Below, in pieces: positions 44,761-54,400 of a stretch of 64,000 nucleotides of DNA; the stretch's first letter is position 1, and each line of letters begins with the position of its first letter. The notes under the pieces were generated by a model. That model searched no databases, was not told where the DNA came from, and saw only the letters and a list, made by a program, of their open reading frames with translations. The stretch comes from Stieleria mannarensis (GTDB taxonomy: Bacteria; Planctomycetota; Planctomycetia; Pirellulales; Pirellulaceae), in the NCBI RefSeq assembly GCF_014154935.1, contig NZ_JACEHH010000018.1, positions 106,937 to 170,936 on the forward strand, written 5' to 3'. The position numbers and the translations under genes are program-made.

Positions 44761-45380
44761 TGTAGAACCATTGTCCCCAATTGTTCCCCTCAGCCGTTCC
44801 GGCTGAGAGGATGCTGGGGGTGTTCGCTGCGCTCACGCGGAACAGTTGCGGACAACGGTTCTACAATGTCTCAGCCGTTCCGGCTGGGAGGGTTTCTGGA
44901 CGTGTTCGCTGTGCTTACGCGGGAAGTGTAGAACCATTGTCCCCAATTGTTCCCCTCAGCCGTTCCGGCTGAGAGGATGCCGGGGGTGTTCGCTGCGCTC
45001 ACGCGGAACAGTTGAGGACAACGGTTCTACAATGTCTCAGCCGCCTCGGCTGGGAGGGTTTCTGGACGTGTTCGCTGTGCTTACGCGGGAAGTGTAGAAC
45101 CATTGTCTCAATTGTTCCCCTCAGCCGTCCCGGCTGAGAGGATGCTGGGGGTGTTCGCTGCGCTCACGCGGAACAGTTGCGGACAACGGTTCTACAATGT
45201 CTCAGCCGCCTCGGCTGGGAGGGTTTCTGGACGTGTTCGCTGTGCCTACGCGGGAAGTGTAGAACCATTGTCCCCAATTGTTCCCCTCAGCCGTTTCGGC
45301 TGAGAGGATTCTGGGGGTGTTCGCTGCGCTCACGCGGAACAGTTGCGGACAACGGGTTCTACAGTGCCTCGGCTGGGAGC
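44761..45380. repeat. 166-bp tandem array of palindromic units, about 3.7 copies
   Basis: Units begin at 44761, 44927, 45093 and 45258 with TGTAGAACCATTGT. Within each unit, TGTAGAACCATTGTCCCCAA (plus TTGTTCC) and, about 80 bases later, GGAACAGTTGCGGACAACGG (plus TTCTACA) form an inverted repeat of about 27 bp. Inside are CTCAGCC/GGCTGAG hairpins and two GTTCGCTGYGCTYACGCGG words. Copies differ by a few bases; the last is truncated. Short ORFs running through it are not genes. Confidence 0.92.
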
Positions 45381-45509
45381 GTGAGTGAGCTGGCGTGCGA
45401 ATCCGCGGGGCGAAGTGCTAAAAAATGATGGGTGATCCCCTCGCAAGGCTGGAAAACGAACGCCCCGGAAGATTAGACTCGGGACGCACCTGCACCGGAC
45501 GGTTTCTCC

Positions 45510-46103
45510 TTGGGGGCGATCTTGTATTCCAACGAATCGTTTGATGATCTTCTGATCCGCTGTCGACGCGGCGACTCGGAAGCGGTGAGCGTTTTGGTGC
45601 GCCAGTATTCGTCCCGGCTGATGGCCGTCGCTGGAAATCTGCTGAGCGCCCAGGTGCGCCGCAGGGTCGACCACGAGGACATTGTCCAAAGCGCCCTGTT
45701 CACGTTTTTTCGCCGTGTCGAACAGGGGGAGTTCGACATTCGCGATCCGGAAGACATTTGGCGATTGTTGGTCACCATCACGGTTCGCAAAGCACAAACA
45801 CAGGGGCGACGCCATTCGGCCGAGCAGCGTGCCCCGGCGCGCGAAGCCAGCGCGACCTGGCTGGTCGCCGCGATGTCCCGCGAACCGGGGCCGGTCGAGG
45901 CGATCGTGCTGTCGGAGATCGTGGAGGATTTGACCCGATGGCTGGAACAGGAAAAGTACGGTGAGATCTTAGAACGCATTCTTCGCGGCGAAGCGAAAGC
46001 GGACATCGCCAGAGACTTGGGACTCTCCAAACGAACCGTCGACCGGGTGCTGTTTCGAATCCGCGAGAAACTGGAGTCCCAGATCGGCGAGACCGAAGCA
46101 TGA
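45510..46103 (+). CDS. ECF-type sigma factor paired with a Ser/Thr kinase
   Basis: 197 aa from TTG 45510; the TTG at 45522 (MYSNESFDDLLIRCRRGD) follows a GGGGG run closely and may be the true start. Region 2 is SFDDLLIRCRRGDSEAVSVLVRQYSSRLMAVAGNLL...VDHEDIVQSALFTFFRRVEQGEF. Region 4 is LERILRGEAKADIARDLGLSKRTVDRVLFRIREKLE. Planctomycetes often have such sigma genes directly upstream of a Ser/Thr kinase, with a short gap. Here the gap is 220 bases and holds repeat D copy 2. Confidence 0.9.
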   Translation: MGAILYSNESFDDLLIRCRRGDSEAVSVLVRQYSSRLMAVAGNLLSAQVRRRVDHEDIVQSALFTFFRRVEQGEFDIRDPEDIWRLLVTITVRKAQTQGRRHSAEQRAPAREASATWLVAAMSREPGPVEAIVLSEIVEDLTRWLEQEKYGEILERILRGEAKADIARDLGLSKRTVDRVLFRIREKLESQIGETEA

Positions 46104-46193
46104 GATTTGAGAAATCGGTCATTTCTTGTGTCTCCAACGGAACGCCATCGCGATTGCATCGATAGGACATTGACAAGAATGTTCGGGCACTGG

Positions 46194-46266
46194 TCGTAGC
46201 GGAAGCCGCCAAGGCTTTCGCTGTCGGAGTCGCGTTGTGGCGGCAAAATTCTTGGCGAGTTCCGCG
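46194..46266. repeat. repeat family D, copy 2
   Basis: TCGTAGCGGAAGCCGCCAAG plus GCTTTCG, about 22 bases, then GCAAAATTCTTGGCGAGTTC plus CGCGA. The outer arms match copy 1 at 19934; the centre differs. It lies between the sigma factor and kinase genes. Confidence 0.8.
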
Positions 46267-46323
46267 ACGGGGAAAACCGAGAACGCCCGGATTTCTGGAT
46301 GCTCAGTTTGATTTGATGGTCGA

Positions 46324-49300
46324 ATGAATCTTAAAACCGATCCCGCTGCCGGTCTGTCGCATCAGGAGCGGTCACGCTTTGATGCGTTCCTGTTGGAATT
46401 CGAGGAGCACTGGTCCCCGAACACACTCGCCGAGTTTTCCACGCGTCTGGAAACGTTCACCAGCCCGCTGGCCGAATCGCTGCTGCGGGAGATGATCTTG
46501 ATCGATATTGAACGTCAGTGGGGCCATGGCAAGGAGGTTCTCGTCGAAGATTATCTGCGCCAGTACCCCGATGTTTCGAAGCTGAAGGACGTACCGCTGG
46601 ATCTTGCCATCGCAGAGATCGAGGCACGTGCTGCTTCCGGAGCGGCGTTGGATTCAAAGGAATTTCAGTCCAGATTTCCGAACCTGCAGTCCGAGCTTGA
46701 GCCGTTTTTCCCGTACGGTGCGCACGACACACGGGTGATCGAAAACGGCGACACCAGCCAGTCCGCCCTTTCGGGAGAATTGCCGCCGACGCGGACGAGG
46801 TGCCCGAAGTTGCCGGATCGGTTTGCGCGATACCGCATCATCCGGCGGATCGCCGACGGCGGAATGGGAGCGGTCTACTTGGCCGAAGACACCTCACTGT
46901 ACGATCGCCGTGTGGCATTGAAAGTGCCGCTTTTCGCGGCCGATTCGCCCCGCGATGTCGAGTGCAGGACCCGCTTTTTGGCCGAAGCCCGGGCCGCGTC
47001 AAAGCTTGCCGAGCACCCCAATCTGTGCTCGATCTACGAGATCGGACAGGTTGACCGGATCGATTACATCGCGATGCAGTACGTCGACGGAGAAACGCTG
47101 GAATCCCACCTGCGATCACGCGGCCGGCTCGATCCACGCCGGGCCGCCGGCCTGGTCATCAAGATCGCCAAGGCGATCGACTATGCCCACCGGCGCGGCA
47201 TCATCCATCGGGATTTAAAACTTGCCAACATCATGATCAGCTCGCTCGGCGAGCCGATCGTGATGGATTTCGGCTTGGCCAGGCTGTCCAGTGAACCGGA
47301 GCAGACGCGGTTGACGCGCGACGGGGTGCTGATCGGGACGCCGGCGTACATGTCCCCGGAGCAAGTCAAAGCGGACCCCGACGAAATCCACGCGGAGACC
47401 GACATCTACAGCCTGGGCGTGGTGCTCTATCACTTGCTGACCGGCCGACTGCCGTTTCGAGGCTCGCTGGGCACGATCATGAGTGGCGTGCTGCGTGATG
47501 ATCCGGATCCACCGAGTGACACGCTTCCAGATCTCGATCTGGAATTGGAAGCCATCTGTTTGAAAATGATGGCCAAACGGGCCGAAGATCGGTATGCGTC
47601 GATGGATGAAGTGGCGGAGGCGCTCGCCGATTGGCTTCAACCGGAACGGACGCCGCACGTCCAGGCGACTTCAGCGCAGCAATCTCTTGCGCAGCGATTC
47701 GTTCCTTCATGGCCCCGCCTGATCGCCACCGGCCTTTCGCTCGTATTGCTGATCGCGATGACCGTGGTGTTGATCATCCGGACCGACCACGGGTCAGTGC
47801 GATTTGAAATCGCCCAACGCGATCTCGGCGTCATCGTTGACGGCAATCGAATCAGGCTGCAAGAACTTGCAACACCCCGACGACTGGCGCCGGGGCCACA
47901 CCAACTGGCGATCGAGATCGGTGGCACACAGGTACCACTGGACCGAGCCTTTACGATCGAAACGGTCGAGTTCCAAGGCCGTGCAAAACTCGCCGTGCAA
48001 ATCGATGGCGTCTCCGTCACGTCCAACACCTTCGACGTCGCTCGCGGGACCGAGCATGTGATGCGCGTTTCGCTGATCGATCTGAATCCCGCGGCAGATC
48101 CGACGACACCAGGCATTGCCAAATCGAGTTTGGACTCCCCCGCTGATTCAGCCAGCGCGTCTCCCGATGTCACTGCCGAAACGGCATTGCAGTTCAACGG
48201 TGTTGACAGCTACGTGTCGATCCCATCGTTTCGCTACGACGGTTCGTTTCCGATCACCGTTGAAGCGGTCGTCACGCCGATTGGGAATGTGGACGACGGT
48301 CACGTGGTTTCCAATACACAATCGTCGGGATTCGCTATCGTCTCACAGCGGGCCAATTGGAGCTTCAATTTCCGTGACCTGCAAGGATGGGGACGAGCCA
48401 AAACGGCGCGGAGCGAGTTTGGGCGCACGGTTCACCTGGCAGGCGTTTACAACGGTCGCGAGGTGTGTTTGTTTGTGGACGGACATGCCAAGCATCGCGT
48501 TCGGGTCCAATACGAACACCGCCCGTCGGTTCAGCACTTGTTCCTGGGGGCGGGAAATAACGCGGTCAATGAACCCGAAGCCTTCTTTTCCGGGTTGATC
48601 CACCAGCTGCGGCTGTCCAGCGCCGCACGGTACGACGCTGACTTTCAGCCGCCACTCGCATTGCAAAACGATTCAAGCACGCTGGCCCTGTACGACTTCA
48701 ATGAACAAGCCGGAGACGTTTTGTTCGACCGTTCGGGCAACGCTCATGACGGACGCATCCACCACGCCCGTTGGGTCGACAAACATCAACCCGGCATCGA
48801 CGCCGTCGACGATTGGACGCTCGCGCACCGCTGGACCGCGGCCGTACATGAGGACCGTGTCCGAGCCGTCGCGGTTTCGCCAGACGAAACGATCATCGCC
48901 AGCGGCAGCTACGACGGTTCGGTCGCGATCGTCGATGCGGCAACCGGCAACCTGAAACGCCGAATCTCCGTCGCCCCCAAACGGATCATCGACCTCGCGT
49001 TTGCACCCGATGGCCGGTCGCTGGCCGTTTGCGGATGGGATGCCGAGGTTTTGGTCGTGGATGTCGAATCCGGACAGCAGCGATCGAGCCACCGTGCCCA
49101 AGCCGGTGCCGGCAAAATTGCCATGACCGGTGTGCATTTTTCTCCGCAAGGCGATCAATTGATCAGCGGCGGATGGAACGCGAAGGTGCACGTTTGGGAC
49201 ACGGTGACGGGACGCACTGACCGTGTGCTGGAATACCCCGATGGACGAATCCACTGCACCGCATTGTCCAACGACGGATCCTTGGTTGCGGCCGCCGGCG

Positions 49301-51021
49301 ACCGAACGGTCCAGGTCTGGAATCGCGCCCGTGGAAAAGCCAGGTTCAACCTGAAAGGACATTGCAACATCGTCATGAAGCTCGCATTTTCACACGACGG
49401 AAATGCATTGCTGTCGGCCGCCGCCGATGGATCGATTCGCTGCTGGAACATGATCGATGGCAGTCTGATGAGCGTTTGGTGGCATCGTAACCCGTTGGTC
49501 GATGTGAAATGGTTTCGCGATCATCAGACGGTCATCTCCAAAGATCAAACCGGGCGGGTGCAATTATGGAACGCCGCATCGGGTCAGCGAATCGGCGAGA
49601 CAACGACGCACCTCGGCCAATTGGGAACCATCGCGCTGCTCAATCGCGACGGCCGATTGGTGACCTGTGGCGATCGCGGCTTGGTGAAGATGTGGCAGAT
49701 CGCGAAATCCCAAAGTCGCTTCGTCACCGAAGTTCCGCGATCACCCTCCGGCCCCGAGGGCGGCGAAAACCATGTCCTGTTCTGCGACGGAGTCTCCTCG
49801 CATGTCCGGATTCCAACGTTCCGGTACGACGGGACACACCCGATCACGATTGAAACCTGGTTGAGGCTACCATCGTTCACGACCAACCCGTCCGATCACC
49901 GGCCGGGCGTCATCTCCCAGAACGATGGACGCGGGATCAATCTGTTGTTGATGGAGCGTGGCTTCTTTCAATGTGGGGCCGCCGGATGCGGTGACGTGAT
50001 CGCCGACGCGGTGGCGGCGACGGATCGTTGGACGCACGTGGCGTTCACCTATGATCACCCGACACTTGCCTTGTTCGTCGATGGAAAGCTCCAGTATCGA
50101 AAGACTGCGACCGAGCCGTTTGCCGCAGGGGAAAAAGACTTCATCATCGCCGCGGACCCGACGAACGCGACCGGTGTCTCCCGGCATCTACGCGGCCTGT
50201 TTGACGAAGTCCGGTTCTCGAGAACGGTGCGGTACCGCGACGATTTTCTGCCGCCCCGTCGACACGAAAACGATGCGCAGACGATTCTGCTGTACCACTT
50301 CGATGATCCCTCGCCTGAGCACGCAATCGATGCGACGGGAAATGGGTTTGACGGTCGCATCCACCGTGGACGCGTGGTCCCTGCTGGAGAACTGCCACCG
50401 GGGTTTGACCGACCGGCCGATGCGGTCTCCACGATGGACGAACCGCTGGCGTCCTTTGACGCCGCCTTTGATGGCGTTTCCAACGAGACGCCGACGGCGA
50501 TCAAAGACTATGACAATGCGTTCCGATCGCGAGAACCCGATCCCGTCCGCTGGCATGCCGACGGGCAGCTGAACATCAAATCCGAAGGTGGCTCGAAAGC
50601 CTGGAACGTGATCGGCATGCGTCGCGGGTTGTTGGACGTCACCGGCCGCGCCGTCACCGAACAGACAAGCTGGATGGTAAACTTGACCAACGTCTCGCTT
50701 CGCCGCGGTATCCAAGTTGTGGTCCGCAGCGACGGTCAGATTCGATTCGGCAAAAGTCTGTTTCAATTCACGCCGCAGGTCGAGGATCGGTTGTTAACAA
50801 CTGTTGCGGCGGACACGATTCGCTGCGTCAACCGTCTCGGCTTGGCCGTCGACCGCCGCTCTGTCCAGTTGTTCTGGAACGGTGTAAAGATCAGCGACCC
50901 GATCACGCTGGACTACGACCTGACTCCCTGTACGGTCGCAGTGGGCAATCACGGGGCGGGGCATTCGCAGTTCGATGCGGTTCGCTACTGGCATCCGTTT
51001 GACGCCCGCGACGAAGACTAG
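46324..51021 (+). CDS. giant Ser/Thr protein kinase with WD40 and LamG-like domains
   Basis: 1565 aa. Residues 1-160 are a helical region common to planctomycete kinases beside ECF sigma genes. The kinase domain is about 168-440: loop IADGGMGAVYL (176-186), Lys200, HRDLKLAN with catalytic Asp297, DFG 315-317 and GTPAYMSPEQV. One membrane helix follows (about 466-486). Outside lie a LamG/concanavalin-like domain (from about 620, ALQFNGVDSYVSIPSF), a WD40 propeller (about 840-1135, repeated LAFSHDGNALLSAAADGSIRCW type blades) and a second LamG-like domain (from about 1150). A further domain ends the protein. It senses outside ligands and phosphorylates cytosolic targets, probably working with the sigma factor upstream. 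Confidence 0.95.
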   Translation: MNLKTDPAAGLSHQERSRFDAFLLEFEEHWSPNTLAEFSTRLETFTSPLAESLLREMILIDIERQWGHGKEVLVEDYLRQYPDVSKLKDVPLDLAIAEIEARAASGAALDSKEFQSRFPNLQSELEPFFPYGAHDTRVIENGDTSQSALSGELPPTRTRCPKLPDRFARYRIIRRIADGGMGAVYLAEDTSLYDRRVALKVPLFAADSPRDVECRTRFLAEARAASKLAEHPNLCSIYEIGQVDRIDYIAMQYVDGETLESHLRSRGRLDPRRAAGLVIKIAKAIDYAHRRGIIHRDLKLANIMISSLGEPIVMDFGLARLSSEPEQTRLTRDGVLIGTPAYMSPEQVKADPDEIHAETDIYSLGVVLYHLLTGRLPFRGSLGTIMSGVLRDDPDPPSDTLPDLDLELEAICLKMMAKRAEDRYASMDEVAEALADWLQPERTPHVQATSAQQSLAQRFVPSWPRLIATGLSLVLLIAMTVVLIIRTDHGSVRFEIAQRDLGVIVDGNRIRLQELATPRRLAPGPHQLAIEIGGTQVPLDRAFTIETVEFQGRAKLAVQIDGVSVTSNTFDVARGTEHVMRVSLIDLNPAADPTTPGIAKSSLDSPADSASASPDVTAETALQFNGVDSYVSIPSFRYDGSFPITVEAVVTPIGNVDDGHVVSNTQSSGFAIVSQRANWSFNFRDLQGWGRAKTARSEFGRTVHLAGVYNGREVCLFVDGHAKHRVRVQYEHRPSVQHLFLGAGNNAVNEPEAFFSGLIHQLRLSSAARYDADFQPPLALQNDSSTLALYDFNEQAGDVLFDRSGNAHDGRIHHARWVDKHQPGIDAVDDWTLAHRWTAAVHEDRVRAVAVSPDETIIASGSYDGSVAIVDAATGNLKRRISVAPKRIIDLAFAPDGRSLAVCGWDAEVLVVDVESGQQRSSHRAQAGAGKIAMTGVHFSPQGDQLISGGWNAKVHVWDTVTGRTDRVLEYPDGRIHCTALSNDGSLVAAAGDRTVQVWNRARGKARFNLKGHCNIVMKLAFSHDGNALLSAAADGSIRCWNMIDGSLMSVWWHRNPLVDVKWFRDHQTVISKDQTGRVQLWNAASGQRIGETTTHLGQLGTIALLNRDGRLVTCGDRGLVKMWQIAKSQSRFVTEVPRSPSGPEGGENHVLFCDGVSSHVRIPTFRYDGTHPITIETWLRLPSFTTNPSDHRPGVISQNDGRGINLLLMERGFFQCGAAGCGDVIADAVAATDRWTHVAFTYDHPTLALFVDGKLQYRKTATEPFAAGEKDFIIAADPTNATGVSRHLRGLFDEVRFSRTVRYRDDFLPPRRHENDAQTILLYHFDDPSPEHAIDATGNGFDGRIHRGRVVPAGELPPGFDRPADAVSTMDEPLASFDAAFDGVSNETPTAIKDYDNAFRSREPDPVRWHADGQLNIKSEGGSKAWNVIGMRRGLLDVTGRAVTEQTSWMVNLTNVSLRRGIQVVVRSDGQIRFGKSLFQFTPQVEDRLLTTVAADTIRCVNRLGLAVDRRSVQLFWNGVKISDPITLDYDLTPCTVAVGNHGAGHSQFDAVRYWHPFDARDED

Positions 51022-51404
51022 TGTTTCGCCGCAGTTTGGTCGGCGGCGAACCGATGCGTGCGGAAAGTCGCCCAATCAAAAAACTGGGCTGCGGCGCAAT
51101 ACGAGTGGTCTGGCCGACAGTGCACGACGCAGTCAGCGAAGGTGCTCGACGACGTCCTTTCCATCAGCGTCGCGTTCCGTCCCGGGGTCGATGGCCGGAA
51201 GGTCCGTCGTACCGCAACAGGTGCAGGTCGGCGCCTCACTGGTGAGCCTGGAGGGCGAAAATGAAAGTTTTCTTTTTTTCGAAAGTTTCTCTGAATTCCC
51301 TGTCACAAAGTGCTGGCCGTTGCGATGGACTCTTTGCCCCGAGACGCCACCGACCGATCTCGCCGCCCCCTTTTTGCCCCTCTTTACGATTCGAGAAGCA
51401 CGCC
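51022..51404. other. intergenic gap of about 380 bases
   Basis: Only the hairpin in the next entry is recognised. The giant gene's ORF opens at 51261, but the first 48 codons do not look like a protein N-terminus. Confidence 0.45.
51025..51050 (+). terminator. hairpin after the kinase gene
   Basis: TTCGCCGC (51025-51032) and GCGGCGAA (51043-51050) form a perfect 8-bp stem with a 10-base loop, four bases after the kinase stop codon. No T-run follows. Confidence 0.4.
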
Positions 51405-54400
51405 ATGAAACGCCGCAACGGATTCGCAACACGACGCCATCGTACTTCGCTTCGCCGTCGACTTGAGCGAATGACCAAGCGACCGCGGTTTGAGGTGTTG
51501 GAGGAGCGTCGCGTTTTGGCAGCGTTTTCGGGCCTGATCACGACGGACATGACGCTCACCGACCCGGCGGACCCGGTGGAATTCACTGCGGACACCGTGA
51601 TCGCACCCGGCGTGAAATTCGAAATCGGCGCGAACGTTCCGGTAATGATTCCTGAAAACGTCAACATCTACGTCGACGGGATGCTGACCTTCAACCACTC
51701 CGCCGGCGTCGAAATCACCGACGGAAGCGGGGGGCAAAACTCGGGGATCGTCGTCAACGGATCGGGAACACTGGAGATCGTCGACACCGACTTCACGCGA
51801 ACCTTAAGTAGCAATGCTGCGGATCGAACACGGATTGCGGTCGTTGCCGGTGGGACATTCAAGTCCACGGATTCCCGATTCGACTGGGACGCAATCACGC
51901 TCGATGACGGCAGCCAAATTGCCGATGCCACGACGGATTGGGTCCACGGCAACGAATTTAATCAGACGATCAGCGTCCCCTACCAACACCTTCAAGATGC
52001 GTCGCGATTAGCGGACAACCTGCGTTTCGAAGACATTGAGATCCTTGCCGGTTCATTGCCGAGTGGCGAGACGCTAGACCTGAGCGCGATCGGCACGGCG
52101 ACGACCGTGGATTTGCGTTACGTGTTCCCGGAGGGATTCGAAGTTCAAGCAAACGCGACCCTGTCGGTCAATCAAGACGTGTCGGTGTTGCTTCGGGAGA
52201 ATCAACAGTTTTCCATCGATGGGACGCTGGAGTTCAACAATGCATCGCCGCTGGTGATCGAAGACGGCTATGGCAGCAACGCAGCCGGAATCTCCGTCAG
52301 CGGCACAGGCACGCTGGAGGTCATCAACACCGATTTCGAACGCATCAGCACGGGAGACCAGCGGGACGACATCCGCATCAATGTCGCCGCCGGCGGTGCG
52401 TTCAAAGCCACGGACTCGACGTTCGATTGGGATGCGATCAACTTGGCCGAAAATAGCGTCATCAGCGACGGGGCGACTCCGTGGGTGCTTCGCAACGAAT
52501 TCACTCAACCGATCTCGGTGCCCTATCAACACCTGCAAGACGCGTCGCGGTTGTCGGACAATCTGCGTTTCGAAGACATCGAGATTCTGGGTGGTTCCTT
52601 GCCGAGCGGGGAGACGCTGAACTTGAATCAAATCGGCACCGCGACGTCCGTCAACCTGCGTTACGTTTTCCCCTCCGGTTTCGAGGTTGAGCAAAATGCA
52701 TTGCTCTTGATCAATCAGGACGTTTCCGTGCTGATTCGGGAGAACCAGCAGTTTTCTGTCGACGGAACGCTGACGTTTAACAATGCCGCGGAACTGGTGG
52801 CCGAAGACGGCTATGGCAGCAACGCCGCCGGAATTTCCGTCAGCGGAACAGGCACGCTGGAGGTCATCAACACCGATTTCGCACGCGTCAGCACGGGAGA
52901 CCAGCGGGACGACATCCGCATCAATGTCGCCGCCGGCGGTGCGTTCAAAGCCACGGACTCGACGTTCGATTGGGATGCGATCAACTTGGCCGAAAATAGC
53001 GTCATCAGCGACGGGGCGACTCCGTGGGTGCTTCGCAACGAATTCACTCAACCGATCTCGGTGCCCTATCAACACCTGCAAGACGCGTCGCGGTTGTCGG
53101 ACAATCTTCGTTTCGAAGACATCGAGATTCTGGGTGGTTCCTTGCCGAGCGGCGAGACGCTGAACCTGAACCAGATCGGCACGGCAACAGCTGTCAACCT
53201 GCGCTACGTTTTCCCCTCCGGATTCGAGGTTGAGCAAAATGCATCGCTCTCGATCAATCAGGACGTTTCCGTGCTGATTCGGGAGAACCAGCAGTTTTCT
53301 GTCGACGGAACGCTGACGTTTAACAATGCCGCGGAACTGGTGGCCGAAGACGGCTATGGCAGCAACGCCGCCGGAATCTCCGTCAGCGGCACAGGCACGC
53401 TGGAGGTCATCAACACTGATTTCGCACGCATCAGCACAGGAGACCAGCGGGACGACATCCGCATCAATGTCGCCGCCGGCGGTGCGTTCAAAGCGACGGA
53501 CTCGACGTTCGATTGGGATGCGATCAACTTGGCCGAAGGCAGCGTCATCGGCGACGGGGCGACTCCGTGGGTGCTTCGCAACGAATTCACTCAACCGATC
53601 TCGGTGCCCTACCAACACCTGCAAGACGCGTCGCGGTTGTCGGACAATCTGCGTTTCGAAGACATCGAGATTCTGGGTGGTTCCTTGCCGAGCGGCGAGA
53701 CGCTGAATCTGAATCAAATCGGAACGTCGACGTCCGTCGATCTGCGTTACGTTTTCCCCTCCGGTTTCGAGGTTGAGCAAAATGCATCGCTCTCGGTCAA
53801 TCAGGACGTTTTCGTGCTGATTCGGGAGAACCAGCAGTTTTCTGTCGACGGAACGCTGACGTTTAATAATGCCACGACACTGGTCATCGAAGACGGCTAT
53901 GGCAGCAACGCCGCCGGAATCTCCGTCAGCGGCACAGGCACGCTGGAGGTCATCAACACCGATTTCGCACGCATCAGCACGGGAGACCAGCGGGACGACA
54001 TCCGCATCAATGTCGCCGCCGGCGGTGCGTTCAAAGCGACGGACTCAACGTTCGATTGGGATGGGATCAACTTGGCCGAAGGCAGCGTCATCGGCGACGG
54101 GGCGACTCCGTGGGTGCTTCGCAACGAATTCACTCAACCGATCTCGGTGCCCTACCAACACCTACAAGACGCGTCGCGGTTGTCGGACAATCTGCGTTTC
54201 GAAGACATCGAGATTCTGGGCGGATCATTGCCGACGGGAGAATCGCTGAATCTGAATCAAATCGGCACCACGACGCCTGCGGATCTTCGGTATATTTTTC
54301 CGAGCGGATTCACGATTCGTGAAGACGCCCTGCTTTCGATCAACGAAGGGGTGCGAACGCTGCTGAAGGAGAATCAGCAATTCAATGTCGACGGAACGCT

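Noticed and set aside
44761..45380. CRISPR-like array
   Set aside because: The whole 166-bp unit repeats without unique spacers and there are no cas genes.
44781..45428. Several short frames (MFPSAVPAERMLGVFAALT type) in the tandem array
   Set aside because: They are translations of the palindromic repeat and recur with it; no start signals.
52074..53780. 568-aa minus-strand frame across the 543-bp repeats
   Set aside because: It mirrors the repeats of the plus-strand gene and exists only because 543 is divisible by three.
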